Assembly (NCBI RefSeq): GCF_004187715.1
Contig: NZ_QZWF01000003.1
Coordinates: forward strand, 744,001-808,000
Reading direction: 5' to 3'
Length of the DNA: 64,000 bases
From: Streptomyces sp. F001
GTDB lineage: Bacteria; Actinomycetota; Actinomycetes; Streptomycetales; Streptomycetaceae
Under the pieces are notes generated by a model that did not search any database, was not told the DNA's origin, and worked only from the letters and a program-made list of their open reading frames with translations. This document shows, in pieces, positions 7,579-16,330 of the stretch. Positions within the stretch are counted from its first letter, which is position 1. Every line of letters begins with the position of its first letter. The position numbers and the translations under genes are program-made.

Positions 7579-8003
7579 CAGGTATCTCCCAGGCGCTGGG
7601 GGCCGGCACTCGCTTCGAGGGAGGGCGCGGATGCCGTCGTCGGCCTGGTGGTGGAGCGGACCACGATCAGACGGGCGCTCGACACCGTTATCTGCCGCTT
7701 CCGCTCGCCGGCAACGCGCTTCGGGCCGAGGTGGCTGAGGGCGGGAACCACGGCGCCATAGGTCTCGGGCAGTTCGAGCGCGTCCAGGAGGCCGACGAAG
7801 GCGGGGGAACGGACGGCCACCGCCGCGTCGCGGTCGGTGAACACGCCGCACAAGGTCAGCTCATGCTGTCGGCAGTACTCGGTGAGGCAGCCGACGAGCG
7901 CCGCATGGCGGGCCGGACCGCCGGTCACGTGACGCACGTAGCCGAAGACGTGGGGGAAGGTGACGGAGCGGCGTTCGGTGATGAGTTCGTCGTCCATGCC
8001 CAC
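7578..8003 (-). CDS. Small protein with resolvase-like features
   Basis: The 141-residue product begins at GTG 8003 (an in-frame ATG at 7997 is an alternative). It reads GYVRHVTGG, then GCLTEYCRQHELTLCGVFTD, then SPAFVGLLDALE and YGAVVPALSHLG. This order of strand, helix, 'F.GLL.AL' and 'VV..LS.LG' recalls the N-terminal catalytic fold of serine recombinases. The nucleophilic serine context (Y.R.S) is not present and there is no DNA-binding domain, so an active recombinase is unlikely. It heads the microprotein chain and is divergent from the HTH/TPR regulator. Confidence 0.5.
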   Translation of the reverse strand: MGMDDELITERRSVTFPHVFGYVRHVTGGPARHAALVGCLTEYCRQHELTLCGVFTDRDAAVAVRSPAFVGLLDALELPETYGAVVPALSHLGPKRVAGERKRQITVSSARLIVVRSTTRPTTASAPSLEASAGPQRLGDT

Positions 8004-8116
8004 AGCTTCGATTGCTGCGAACGGCCTTGAAATGACCTGCTGTTGTACTTCCGTTGCACTTCCCGCCCCATGTCGTCACCGAGAGTGCTTCCATACGTGA
8101 CGGAGGGAGGTCATCC
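8004..8116. promoter_or_regulatory. Divergent promoter region
   Basis: These 113 bases separate the minus-strand microprotein operon from the plus-strand HTH/TPR regulator, so both promoters must lie here or nearby. The sequence is locally less GC-rich. No single -10/-35 pair stands out. Autoregulation by the adjacent regulator would act here (inference). Confidence 0.4.
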
Positions 8117-9160
8117 GTGGTCAGCGTGCAGCAATGGACGGGCCGGGAGGCGAGCGCCTTGCGCTCCGCGCTGCGCATGAGCACGCGCGCTTTCGCCGAG
8201 CACCTCGGTGTCGCGCTGCGCACGGTGGCCAAGTGGGAGAGCCTCGGGGCCGAGACCCAGCCCCGGCCGGACACGCAGGCCATCCTCGATACCGCCCTCG
8301 CCCGTGCGGACTCTGCCGCCCATTCCAGGTTCGAGGCGCTGTTGTTCCCCGAGCGGAGGAGCGCGCGGCCGGCGGACTACGAGACCTGGACCGAGGACAT
8401 CGAGCGCGCTGTCGTCTGCGTCAGCCGCCAGAACTTCCCCTTCGCCGCCACGCTGTTGAACCGCTGGCTGGGGAGCCACGACCCGCATCGCCTGGACGAC
8501 AAGGGCCTCTACCTCTACGGCCGTTCCCTCGTCCTTCTCGGCGACCTTCAGCGTGACCAGGGCGCGATCCTTGGCCCGCTCTCCGCCCGGCACTCGTACC
8601 TGACCGCCCGCGGCATGTTCTCCGAGCTCGACATCCCACGACGGGTGGCCCAGATCGAGCTCTCACTCGCCGTGGTCCTGGAGATGTCCGGCCAGCTGGA
8701 GGTCTCGGCCCGTCAGTACGAACTCCTCGCCGCGGACGAGCGCTTGAGCCCGCGCGACCGAGCCAGGGCTCGACTCTGGGTGGGAACGGCCCTGAGCAAG
8801 GAGGGCAACAACGAGTACGCCACCAACGCGATGACGGCCGCCACTCGTGCCTTCGAGGACCTGGGCGAGCCGGAGGACTGGTCGGTCGCCCACCAGAAGC
8901 TGGCTCTGGCCCATCGCGGTGCCGGCGACCTGAAACAGGCCCTGCACTACATCGACATCGCGCGTACCACCGGCACGGTCGACTCCCCGATGCAGCGGGT
9001 GCGGTTGGACACCGCGTACGGGCACATCCTTCTGTCGGATGCGGCGACCCGGAATGATGGGCTGTCCGTCCTCGATCAGGCGGCACAGGTGGCCCGCCAG
9101 TACGGGCTGAGCCACCAGCTGCGCAGCATTGAGGGCATCCGAAAGGACCAGCAGGGATGA
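8117..9160 (+). CDS. XRE-type regulator with TPR-like C-terminus
   Basis: The start GTG at 8117 follows a strong ribosome site, GGAGGGAGG (8102-8110). Residues about 5-45 form a helix-turn-helix (LRMSTRAFAEHLGVALRTV, then AKWE). The rest of the 347 residues is helical repeats resembling tetratricopeptides (YLYGRSLVLLGDLQRDQ, then HQKLALAHRGAGDLKQALHY). This layout is common in Streptomyces regulators that sense small molecules or peptides through the TPR part. Its stop overlaps the next gene (ATGA). It is divergent from the microprotein/peptide operon and is a good candidate for its regulator. Confidence 0.75.
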   Translation: MVSVQQWTGREASALRSALRMSTRAFAEHLGVALRTVAKWESLGAETQPRPDTQAILDTALARADSAAHSRFEALLFPERRSARPADYETWTEDIERAVVCVSRQNFPFAATLLNRWLGSHDPHRLDDKGLYLYGRSLVLLGDLQRDQGAILGPLSARHSYLTARGMFSELDIPRRVAQIELSLAVVLEMSGQLEVSARQYELLAADERLSPRDRARARLWVGTALSKEGNNEYATNAMTAATRAFEDLGEPEDWSVAHQKLALAHRGAGDLKQALHYIDIARTTGTVDSPMQRVRLDTAYGHILLSDAATRNDGLSVLDQAAQVARQYGLSHQLRSIEGIRKDQQG

Positions 9161-9846
9161 GCCAGGGAGTGCCAGTGCCGGAGCACGAGCAGCGCCAGAT
9201 CACCGACGAGCAGTTCCACGACGCGACGCTGATCTGGAACTACCACCAGATGGGCCACGAGCACCGGCCCTGCTCGGCGGCGATCGGCCTGGGCAGCCAC
9301 GACCTCGGGGTCGCGACCACGGCGGTCGACCTCTACCGCGCCGGCCTCTTCCCGGTCGTGGTCTTCAGCGGCGGCAACAGCCCCACTACCCGCGCCCGCT
9401 TCCCGCGCGGCGAGGCCGTGCACTACCGCGAGCACGCGCTGAGCCTGGGGGTGCCGGACGAGGCGATCCTCGTGGAGCCGAAGGCCGCGAACACCGGCCA
9501 GAACATCACCTTCTCCCGCGAGCTGCTGGCCGAGGCCGGCATCGCGGTCGAGTCGCTGCTGCTCATCTCCAAGCCGTACATGGAACGCCGCTCGTATGCG
9601 ACCTGCCGCAAGCTGTGGCCCGAGGCTGAGGTCGTGTGCGCTTCCGAGCCGCTGCAGTTGGACGACTACATCAAGTCGATCGGCGACGAGAAGCTCGTCG
9701 TCGACATGCTCGTCGGCGACCTGCAGCGGGTGATCGAGTACCCGAAGCTCGGTTTCGCCGTCGAGCAGGACGTACCGGGGGATGTGCATGACGCTTACGA
9801 GCGCCTCTTGGGCGCCGGCTTCGACAGCCGCCTCATCAGCACCTGA
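9157..9846 (+). CDS. YdcF-family protein (DUF218)
   Basis: The ATG overlaps the regulator's stop by four bases. The 229-residue product shows the DUF218/YdcF pattern: a first strand ending AIGLGSHDLG, then VVVFSGGNSP, then EPKAANTGQNITFS, the last matching the family's E..(S)NT.EN signature. There is no signal peptide or membrane anchor, unlike SanA or ElyC, so it probably acts in the cytosol. The biochemical role of this family is poorly defined; nucleotide or SAM binding has been suggested for relatives. Confidence 0.75.
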   Translation: MSQGVPVPEHEQRQITDEQFHDATLIWNYHQMGHEHRPCSAAIGLGSHDLGVATTAVDLYRAGLFPVVVFSGGNSPTTRARFPRGEAVHYREHALSLGVPDEAILVEPKAANTGQNITFSRELLAEAGIAVESLLLISKPYMERRSYATCRKLWPEAEVVCASEPLQLDDYIKSIGDEKLVVDMLVGDLQRVIEYPKLGFAVEQDVPGDVHDAYERLLGAGFDSRLIST

Positions 9847-10582
9847 ACCACCCAGCGCCGATGCGTCGGGCGGGCTGTGCGCGATCCACCAACCGAACCT
9901 GCTCCCCCGGCTGTCCACGCTGGCCAAGCTGTTCTCAGCCGACCAGTGGATCGTCCTGGACGACGTGCAGTTCGCCCGGCGCGACTACCAGCACCGTGCC
10001 CGTCTCGCCGCCTTGGACGATCCCGCCCGGCAGCAGTGGCTCACGCTCCCGACGCACCTTCCCCACGGGCGCCCGACGCTGATCAGCCAGGCGCGGCTCG
10101 TTGATCCGCGTCGATCGCGCCGGACGGTTCAGCTGCTCGTCCGCCAGTACTACGGCCGCAGCCCCTACTGGAGCGCTGTGTCCGAGGTCCTGGACGCGCT
10201 CGATGACTCAGACCGTGTGGCCGACCTTGCGAGAGCATCGACGATTGCTCTGCTCAGGGTTGTCGGCTGGTCGGGGAAGGTGCGGGACAGCAGCGAGATC
10301 CCGACCCGGCAAGGCCGCTCCGAGCGCCTCGCTGACCTCGCGGCAGCCACCGGCAGCACCCACTATCTGTGCGGCACCGGTGGTCTGCGTTACCTCGACG
10401 CCAGCCCTTTCGACGCTCACGGCATTCCTGTGCTGCCTTTCCACACCCCTGTGGATGACCCGCTCTGGCGGTGGGCCCGCCGATCCAGCAGCCTGTACGC
10501 CCTGAGCAAGATCGGGCCCGATGCGCTTGCGGACCACCTGGCTGCCCAACGAGAAGCTCACCATCCTGAAGCCCACGCGTGA
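9788..10582 (+). CDS. WbqC-family protein
   Basis: The product carries the WbqC signature near its start: LCAIHQPNLLPRLSTLAKLF, then WIVLDDVQFARRDYQHRARL. It is about 264 residues if it starts at ATG 9788 (an ATG at 9782 is also in frame), which overlaps the YdcF gene by 59 bases; a later non-ATG start is possible. WbqC proteins are found in glycan and natural-product clusters and are thought to act as amino- or acyl-transfer enzymes, but their chemistry is not settled. It forms an operon with the HTH/TPR and YdcF genes. Confidence 0.65.
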   Translation: MTLTSASWAPASTAASSAPEPPSADASGGLCAIHQPNLLPRLSTLAKLFSADQWIVLDDVQFARRDYQHRARLAALDDPARQQWLTLPTHLPHGRPTLISQARLVDPRRSRRTVQLLVRQYYGRSPYWSAVSEVLDALDDSDRVADLARASTIALLRVVGWSGKVRDSSEIPTRQGRSERLADLAAATGSTHYLCGTGGLRYLDASPFDAHGIPVLPFHTPVDDPLWRWARRSSSLYALSKIGPDALADHLAAQREAHHPEAHA

Positions 10583-10835
10583 CCGCCGGCATCTCCGACA
10601 CCCTCGCCCGGGGCATCCTGTACGAGGCGTACGGGCATGGGCATTCCCACCGCCGTCCTGCCGTACCTGCCAGGTCGCCCACCCCGCGTACCGCCGGAAC
10701 CTGGGCGAGCTGCGCGAAATGGGCGTGCTGATCGGCTCGTACGAGCCTCACCGGCCCAAGGCCGGCGGTGGTGCTGATCGATACCGCTGGGAGGCACTGG
10801 AGCTTCTCGCTCCTATGGTGTCCGCAGCGACGTGA
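10579..10835 (+). pseudogene. Short unrecognised gene, probably frameshifted
   Basis: A GTG at 10579 overlaps the WbqC stop (GTGA) and starts TAGISDTLARGILYEAYGHG. A coherent protein-like end, AYRRNLGELREMGVLIGSYE, lies in another frame and stops at 10833-10835, abutting the convergent relaxase stop. A shift near 10640-10665 would join them into a protein of about 85 residues. No family is recognised. Confidence 0.3.
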
Positions 10836-12509
10836 TCAGCGGTGTCGCCCCTTGGCCTCCGGAGCGAGTGGGGGCGTGGTCGGGTGTTGCGCGGAGTGGC
10901 GAGCTCTGACTGCCTGGGCCTGGGGACCCGGCACGTGGCGCTCGCCGAGGCGTCGGATCCGCCAGGTCAAGGCGCGAGCGGGACTGCGGGCGTCGTCCAA
11001 CGTGCGTTGACCGACGGCCTGGTCGAGAAGCGCGGACACGTTGTGACCCGCGGCCTCTGCCTCGGCGAGCACGGTGGCCAGAGCATCCCAGGCTCGGTCG
11101 TTGAGGATGCGTTCGGCTTGTTCGGGGACCGCCTGCTGGAGGTGGTAGGCGTAGCGGCGCTTGGTCTGCGACCCCGGCGTTCGGGCGGCGAGGCGGGCCA
11201 GGACCGGCTCGGTGATCTGCGCGTGAGCCGCCATCAGGTGGACCAGGGCCTGTTCGGCTGCGGCCTCCTGCTGGGCGTGCCGGCGGGTGCGGTGCCAGTG
11301 CACGGCGTAGGCGACCGCGGTGAGCGCCACGTCGATCAGCATCGCCAGTCCGGCACCGTCGCCGTGTCGCGAGGGGTCGTTCCAGATCATCTGGACACTT
11401 CGCCGCAGGGCGCGGGCGCTGGAGTGGTCGGCGGTGATGCGGGACCGAGTTGCCCGCTCGAACGCCATGGCGGCCCGTTCCAGCTCCGCCCGAGCTGCGG
11501 TCTGGGTCGTGACGGGCAGCAGGTCGAGCACTCCGCCGAGTGCGGCCAGCTGGCCCTGGGCCACGCCGTCCTCGCTGCGAGTGAGGTGGTGGAGGATCCG
11601 TTCGGCGGCGGCGGTGGCTTGGTGCCATGGGTTGCCCGGCGGGATGGTGACCGGTTCGGGAGCGGTCGTCGTGAGCCGTTTGCGGACCTGGGGGAGGGAC
11701 AGGTCGCCGGAGAGTGTCGAACCGGCGTACCAGATGGGTTCGCCCTGCTTGTTGACGTCGCCGGGGAGGCTGACGCTGTAGCCGGTCACGTCCCCGGACG
11801 GTTCGGTCTTGGGCCGCACCGCCACACCCGATGCCTCCAGGAGGGCGAAGAACTCGGTCTCCGTGGAGGCGGCGGCGATCGCGCGGCGGACACGGCGGCG
11901 CAGGATCTCGCGAGAGGTGGCGTCCTGGCCCAGGCGCTTGGCCTTGAAGTGCTCCTTGCTGGTGGGGCGCTTGGCGGCGGTACCGTCGCCAGGCTTCAAC
12001 CGCCTCAGCCCGTAGTCGACTTCGATCTGGCGGGCCTCGCGCTGGACAGCCCGGATGTCGTAGTCGCGCTTGGGGCGGCGGCCGTCCTGGCGGACGAGGG
12101 TGGCGGCGATGTGGATGTGGTCGTCGGCATGCCGTACGGCCACCCAGCGGCAGGCTTCGTTGTCCCCGGTGGGGGCGATGCGGGCGGCGGCCACGATCCG
12201 GCGGGCGATCTCCGCCCACTGGGCGTCGGAGAGGATGGGGTCCTCGGGGGCGGCGCGGACCGGGCAGTGCCAGACCGTGGTCTGGGGGGCCTGGCGGCCG
12301 AGCATGGACACCGGTTGGTCGAGCTGCGTGTAGAGCTGTTTCTGCACCTGCTTCGGGTCGCGGTGCGGGCTGCGGCCGGGGTCGGGGGCGAAGTCGTTCC
12401 AGGACGCGACCAGGTGCGGGTCGACGTGCTCGTTGGCGTCGCCCTTGCCGAAGAGGTAGGCGATCAGACGGCGGGTGCTGCCCTTGCCGGTGATGATCTT
12501 CGGTATCAC
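10836..12509 (-). CDS. Relaxase / mobilization nuclease
   Basis: The 557-residue protein begins at GTG 12509 with VIPKIITGKGSTRRLIAYLF, the usual N-terminus of actinobacterial relaxases. It has the three-His metal motif as HADDHIHIAATLVRQDGRR (about residues 115-133). The C-terminal half is helical and alanine-rich. Its start overlaps the MobC-like stop (GTGA at 12506-12509), so the two form a relaxosome pair that would nick an origin of transfer. No FtsK/TraB translocase was found near it, suggesting a mobilizable rather than self-transmissible element, unless transfer genes lie elsewhere. Confidence 0.85.
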   Translation of the reverse strand: MIPKIITGKGSTRRLIAYLFGKGDANEHVDPHLVASWNDFAPDPGRSPHRDPKQVQKQLYTQLDQPVSMLGRQAPQTTVWHCPVRAAPEDPILSDAQWAEIARRIVAAARIAPTGDNEACRWVAVRHADDHIHIAATLVRQDGRRPKRDYDIRAVQREARQIEVDYGLRRLKPGDGTAAKRPTSKEHFKAKRLGQDATSREILRRRVRRAIAAASTETEFFALLEASGVAVRPKTEPSGDVTGYSVSLPGDVNKQGEPIWYAGSTLSGDLSLPQVRKRLTTTAPEPVTIPPGNPWHQATAAAERILHHLTRSEDGVAQGQLAALGGVLDLLPVTTQTAARAELERAAMAFERATRSRITADHSSARALRRSVQMIWNDPSRHGDGAGLAMLIDVALTAVAYAVHWHRTRRHAQQEAAAEQALVHLMAAHAQITEPVLARLAARTPGSQTKRRYAYHLQQAVPEQAERILNDRAWDALATVLAEAEAAGHNVSALLDQAVGQRTLDDARSPARALTWRIRRLGERHVPGPQAQAVRARHSAQHPTTPPLAPEAKGRHR

Positions 12510-13114
12510 CGGCCCTGCCTTCCCTCGGTGACCTGGGCGACGGCGGAGTCCACGTCGGCGATCGACGCTTCGACGCGGGCCAGGAGCCGGTGGACGACGT
12601 CGGGCTCGGGCCAGGCGCCGTCCTTGTTGAGGTGCCAGGTGAGCTGGTTGAGGTTGTTGCCGAGGCCGCCGAGCTGACGGTTGGCGGCCATCAGCGCCTT
12701 GACCATGGCGCGGTAGTCGGCGATCGCGGCGGTGGGGTCCTCGGCGCGGGCCGCGGCGAGGGACGCCTCGGCGACGTAGCCGCCGATCTGCATGCGGCTG
12801 AGCGCGGCGACGTGGGCGAGGTCGGTGAACTCGCTGTCGCTGTAACGGGGGTGGACGCGGCGCTCGCGCAGGCGTGGCTGACGCAGACGGCGGTGCGGCG
12901 TCTGCGCGGCGGACGGCGAAGGTCTGGTGGCTCCCGTCTCGGTCGGCTCCCCTGGGCCAGCCGATCCCGGTGCACCCTCGGCGCCGGATGCCTCCGCCAC
13001 CCCAGGGGCGGAGGTCGGGTAAGGACTCCTTACCCGACAACTTGCTGTGCCGTCTGAGGCGGGAGTGGCCATCTCCTGCTGGGAGGTGGGGAGTTCGTGG
13101 TGCGGGTCGTGCAT
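12506..13114 (-). CDS. MobC-like relaxosome accessory protein
   Basis: The 202-residue protein has a disordered Pro/Ser/Ala-rich first 80 residues. A compact domain follows, reading FTDLAHVAALSRMQIGGYVA and ending LGGLGNNLNQLTWHLNKDG. The 'GNNLNQL...LN' motif is the hallmark of MobC, which binds the nick region and helps the relaxase melt it. It is translationally coupled to the relaxase. The start ATG at 13114 lies just after a likely oriT region. The long disordered front is longer than in plasmid MobC proteins. Confidence 0.75.
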   Translation of the reverse strand: MHDPHHELPTSQQEMATPASDGTASCRVRSPYPTSAPGVAEASGAEGAPGSAGPGEPTETGATRPSPSAAQTPHRRLRQPRLRERRVHPRYSDSEFTDLAHVAALSRMQIGGYVAEASLAAARAEDPTAAIADYRAMVKALMAANRQLGGLGNNLNQLTWHLNKDGAWPEPDVVHRLLARVEASIADVDSAVAQVTEGRQGR

Positions 13115-13237
13115 GGGTAGTTCTCCGTGGGGTGTTGGTGGGGGGCTTCGCTGTACGCAGCCCTCGTGGCTGCGCGCTTGGCTGCACGGGACGCGAGGTG
13201 AGCCGGAAGGTTGGGGCGATCAGGGTGAACGCAGGCG
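13115..13237. other. Candidate origin of transfer region
   Basis: This 123-base gap lies immediately upstream of the MobC/relaxase pair, the usual place for an oriT. It contains the inverted repeat CGCAGCC (13156-13162) and GGCTGCG (13168-13174) with a five-base loop CTCGT, followed by GCGCTTGGC. No nick site can be assigned by eye. Confidence 0.3.
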
Positions 13238-14304
13238 TCAGGCTGCGCTGGCGGGGGCCGTGTCGAGTTGCCTCTGCGGCGGGGAGGAGGCTTCGTCGAG
13301 TCCGTCGAGAGGCTCGGTCTCGAAGCCGTCGGACACGATGGGCTCGGCCGGGCTGGTGCGCTCGGCCTGCAGCTGGTCGCGCAGAGTGCGGGCCCGCTTC
13401 TGGCCGATGCGTAGTTCGCTGCGCAGTCGCTCTGCGGTCAGCCGGTCGTCGCTCCAGCCGGCGGTCAGGAGTCGGGCCTCATCGAGGACTTCGGTGTCGG
13501 TGCGGGTGCGGTCGGGGGTCGGCTTGGCGATGGTGTGGAGCCGGCCGGTCGCCCGACGCGGGGTGGCTCCGGCCGACTCGACCTCGGTGGCCGGCCGGGG
13601 CGGTCGGGTAGCGGGGGCCGACTTGTCGGCCTCGGTCGGGCTCGTTACGGGTGCCTCGGCGACCTTCGCACGGGGCGACTCGGTCGGCTGCTCGGGGGCC
13701 GATTCGACCCGGTCAGGAGCCGACCGTGCGGCCTGCTCGCTTGCCGACCCGTCAGTTTGCTGACCAACCGACTGGGCCGAGGCCGCCTCGGCAGGGTCAG
13801 CCGACTCGGGGTTGTGGTGCAGCACCTTCGCCACCAGGTCCGACCCGAAGTAGATCGACCCGACCGGGAGCGAGGTCGCCAGCAGTACGAGGGCCCAGTT
13901 CGCGGGGTCCCAGTCGACCAGTCGGTCCCACCGGATCGACCCAGTGTGCAGGGCCGGCACGAGGCCGTGCACGTAGTTCAGCAGGAGGCTGGCGATCGTG
14001 TAGGTCGCCAGGACGCGCAGTGCGAACTTCCGGTCGTTGCCGGTCAGCACGAGTGTGGCGGTCAGCGCGAGGGCCATCAGCCCGTCGACAACGATCGGGT
14101 AGAGCAGGGCGGCGGTGGGGTCGGCGCCGATTCGCGGGCCACGTCGGACAGCGCGTTCCATGAGACTCGGAAGGCCATGAGGACGACGGCCACCAGGCCG
14201 ACGACGAGGGTGATGCGTGCATTGCGCTTCACGTGACGGCCCCTGGCGGGTGCGGGTGCTCGGCGGCCGAGGCGAGCGCGGAGCAGGGCGATGGGGGAGG
14301 GCAA
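13238..14304 (-). pseudogene. DUF2637 membrane protein, one-base frameshift
   Basis: The frame starting at TTG 14304 (GGAGATAT upstream) or GTG 14232 encodes RNARITLVVGLVAVVLMAF and WNALSDVARES. The homologous continuation GADPTAALLYPIVVDGLMAL is in the next frame, with the break near 14129-14133. Together they give the four-span DUF2637 domain found in Streptomyces spread (Spd)-type and integrative-element proteins. A long disordered tail follows, with a C-terminal helix-turn-helix-like stretch (TAERLRSELRIGQKRART). One inserted base would give a continuous protein of about 355 residues. It is either a decayed gene or a read error. Confidence 0.65.
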
Positions 14305-14305
14305 G

Positions 14306-14527
14306 TCAGATATCTCCAGGGGTGGGGGGGAGAGCAGAGAGCTGGGACTGGCCGCGATTGGGTGGGCGGCAGCCAGTCTCCAGCGCAGCGAGGGGCGGGT
14401 GTGTGATCGCGGTGTCGCGTGCACGGCGTGGTGGGACGTGGGCGCTGCGACGGGCGGCGGTGGGAAGCGGGGGTGGCGGAGGTGGCCGCTGGTCAGGCGT
14501 CAGCGCGATACGGCAGCTGCGGGTCAC
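14306..14527 (-). CDS. Possible small coupled protein, proline-rich
   Basis: A GTG at 14525-14527 overlaps the upstream stop (GTGTGA), and the frame runs 73 codons to TGA 14306-14308. The product is proline- and arginine-rich (DQRPPPPPPLP) with no recognisable domain. Only its overlap with the neighbour supports it; the region may simply be a spacer before the DUF2637 gene. Confidence 0.3.
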   Translation of the reverse strand: MTRSCRIALTPDQRPPPPPPLPTAARRSAHVPPRRARDTAITHPPLAALETGCRPPNRGQSQLSALPPTPGDI

Positions 14528-15213
14528 ACGGCTTCCTGCCGGGCTAGCTCCGCCACAGCGAGGTCCACGCGGGTGGGGTGCGGCCTCGTGCGGGGTGCGT
14601 TGCCTCGGGCGCTGCCGTCGAGCCCCAGGCGCCGGCTGCGGCAGGGCTCACCCGCGTCGGCATGACACCACCGGCACGGGACGCCGAGAGCGTCGGCATG
14701 TCCAGCAGCGACGGCGGCCTCGCGGGCAGCACGAGCTGGCCGGTAGCGGGCGAGTTCGGCTCGGACGGTCGGCGGGATGCACGATCCGACGGCGGCGAGG
14801 CGGGCTTCGACGTCGGGGTGCGGGCTGCCGCCGACGATCTGCCGATGCGTCGAAGGCTCAGCGGTGCCGGTGGCGACCGCCTGTCGGCTGGCGACCAGTT
14901 CAGCCCGCCAGGCTGCCCAGTCGTCCGGGTCGGCGGTCGGCGTGGGGTCGGTGTGGCGGTTGAGGCGGTCGCGCCGGTAGGCGTGCCACTTGCGGGCGAC
15001 GTCCACGGGCAGGATCGCGTACGGGGACGCGAGGACGTGAGCTCGTATCGCCTCGCGAACGTCCCAGCCATGGGCGGTGGCGAAGGGCACCTCGCCGAGC
15101 AGCTCGTGCCACTGGGCGATCTGGTCACGGGCCTCGCCCGTGCCGGGGCGGATGGTGCGGGGGTCGAGGCGGCCGATGTAGGCCAGGACGGCGGCGACTT
15201 CGTTTCGTTCCAG
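14524..15213 (-). CDS. Element protein with a CxxC zinc-finger-like motif
   Basis: The 229-residue protein is typical of Streptomyces integrative elements. It starts ERNEVAAVLAYIGRLDPRTI from a CTG at 15213 with AAGGAG seven bases upstream; the first ATG-type choice, at 15090, would cut off this conserved-looking front. Later it reads PVDVARKWHAYRRDRL and ends with CRWCHADAGEPCRSRRL, a CxxC-x7-C finger seen in phage and element proteins that bind nucleic acid. It follows the HTH replication-type gene by ten bases. Function is unproven; a replication or regulatory accessory role is likely. Confidence 0.6.
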   Translation of the reverse strand: MERNEVAAVLAYIGRLDPRTIRPGTGEARDQIAQWHELLGEVPFATAHGWDVREAIRAHVLASPYAILPVDVARKWHAYRRDRLNRHTDPTPTADPDDWAAWRAELVASRQAVATGTAEPSTHRQIVGGSPHPDVEARLAAVGSCIPPTVRAELARYRPARAAREAAVAAGHADALGVPCRWCHADAGEPCRSRRLGLDGSARGNAPRTRPHPTRVDLAVAELARQEAV

Positions 15214-15223
15214 GGGTGACTCC

Positions 15224-16042
15224 TTACGTTCCGGTCGGTTCGTCGAGGGCGGCGCGCAGGGCGGCCATGTGCGCCTCGGCGCGGGTCATGCCGGCCTGCG
15301 GTGCGGGGGTGCCGCCGGGCAAGGCGTAGAGGTTCGGGCGGTCAGCGGCGGGGGTGCGCTCCCGGGCGATCCACGCGCGCCAGTCGGCAGCCCAGGCGGT
15401 GGCGGAGCGCGGTGCCGACATCGCCCGGTACGAGCGCCACTTCTCGTCGGCAGCGTGCAGGGCATGCTCGCCGAGTCGGTCAAGGTGGCCGTGATGCCGC
15501 AGCCAGTCACGGGCGTCATGGTCGATCTGCCACTCGGTGGCGGAGATGAGCGGGGCAGAGCTGCTGCTGCTCTTACCGTTCACCTTCGGTTCTCTTCTGT
15601 TCTGGGGGTCGGAATCTGCGCCCCCCTCAGGTCGGAATCCGTACCCCCTGAGGGTCGGATTCCGACCCCCAGGGTTCGATTCCGATCCCCCCTCGAAGCC
15701 CTCGGCAGGGCCAGATTCCGACCCCCCGAGGGTCAGAATCTGATCCCCCTCCGTGTCCTGTTCGGCGAGGGATCGGGCGGCGACCGGGAGCTGGTAGTAG
15801 GTCTCTCCCCGTGGACCTTTGCGGTCGGCGAGCTGCACCAGCTCGCCGCTGGCGATCAGAGTCCTCAAGGCGTCGCGCACGGCGGTGCGGGAGGCGTTGG
15901 CGCGTTTCATGAGGGTGGGCACGGACGCGTACGCGACGCAGTGTCGGTCGAGGCACCGGTCGGCGATCAGGGCGAGGACCATGCGGGCGGTGCCCTTGCT
16001 GAGGCTGTGGTCCCACACCCATTCGCGGGCGTCGTAGCTCAT
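15224..16042 (-). CDS. HTH protein of replication-initiator type
   Basis: The 272-residue protein starts MSYDAREWVWDHSLSKGTAR and has a winged helix-turn-helix in the first 90 residues (MKRANASRTAVRDALRTLIA). A linker of about 45 residues rich in Gly, Ser and Pro follows, encoded by a block of repeated palindromic DNA. The C-terminal domain reads ISATEWQIDHDARDWLRHHG. The fold and position between relaxase and integrase genes fit the replication-type HTH proteins of actinobacterial integrative elements. The iteron-like repeats inside the gene fit an initiator that binds its own coding region. The replication role is inferred. Confidence 0.6.
   Translation of the reverse strand: MSYDAREWVWDHSLSKGTARMVLALIADRCLDRHCVAYASVPTLMKRANASRTAVRDALRTLIASGELVQLADRKGPRGETYYQLPVAARSLAEQDTEGDQILTLGGSESGPAEGFEGGSESNPGGRNPTLRGYGFRPEGGADSDPQNRREPKVNGKSSSSSAPLISATEWQIDHDARDWLRHHGHLDRLGEHALHAADEKWRSYRAMSAPRSATAWAADWRAWIARERTPAADRPNLYALPGGTPAPQAGMTRAEAHMAALRAALDEPTGT
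15604..15750. repeat. Six iteron-like imperfect palindromes inside the HTH gene
   Basis: Six copies of a unit close to GGGGTCGGAATCCGACCCC occur at about 15604-15626, 15628-15648, 15651-15670, 15672-15692, 15708-15726 and 15730-15750. Each has a GGTCGG-type arm and a CCGACC-type arm around an AT-rich centre. They encode the low-complexity linker of the HTH protein. Repeats of this kind are typical of initiator or operator binding arrays. Confidence 0.75.
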
Positions 16043-16330
16043 CGGGCGGCGGCTCCTAGGTCAGGGCGGGGAAGTGCGGTCGCCCCTTGTAGGGCGGTGC
16101 ACGGGGAGGAATCTGCTCCAGCCCCGGTCCGGGGCATGAGGGAGGGCTGGTGGCGTCGTATAGCCAAGACAGCCACATCGATGCCGCACAAGTCCAGCAT
16201 TCCACCGGGAAATCAGACAGCTGACGGCGAACGCGTTCTGCAAGGCATCCTCAAAACCATAAACCCGGATCGCCGGTTGCCGAAATGATGCACCGTCAGA
16301 TAAAGCCAGAAGCATCACATCGGAAACCCG

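Noticed and set aside
7578..8003. Active serine recombinase
   Set aside because: Only a weak fold resemblance is present; the catalytic Ser/Arg motifs and any DNA-binding domain are missing.
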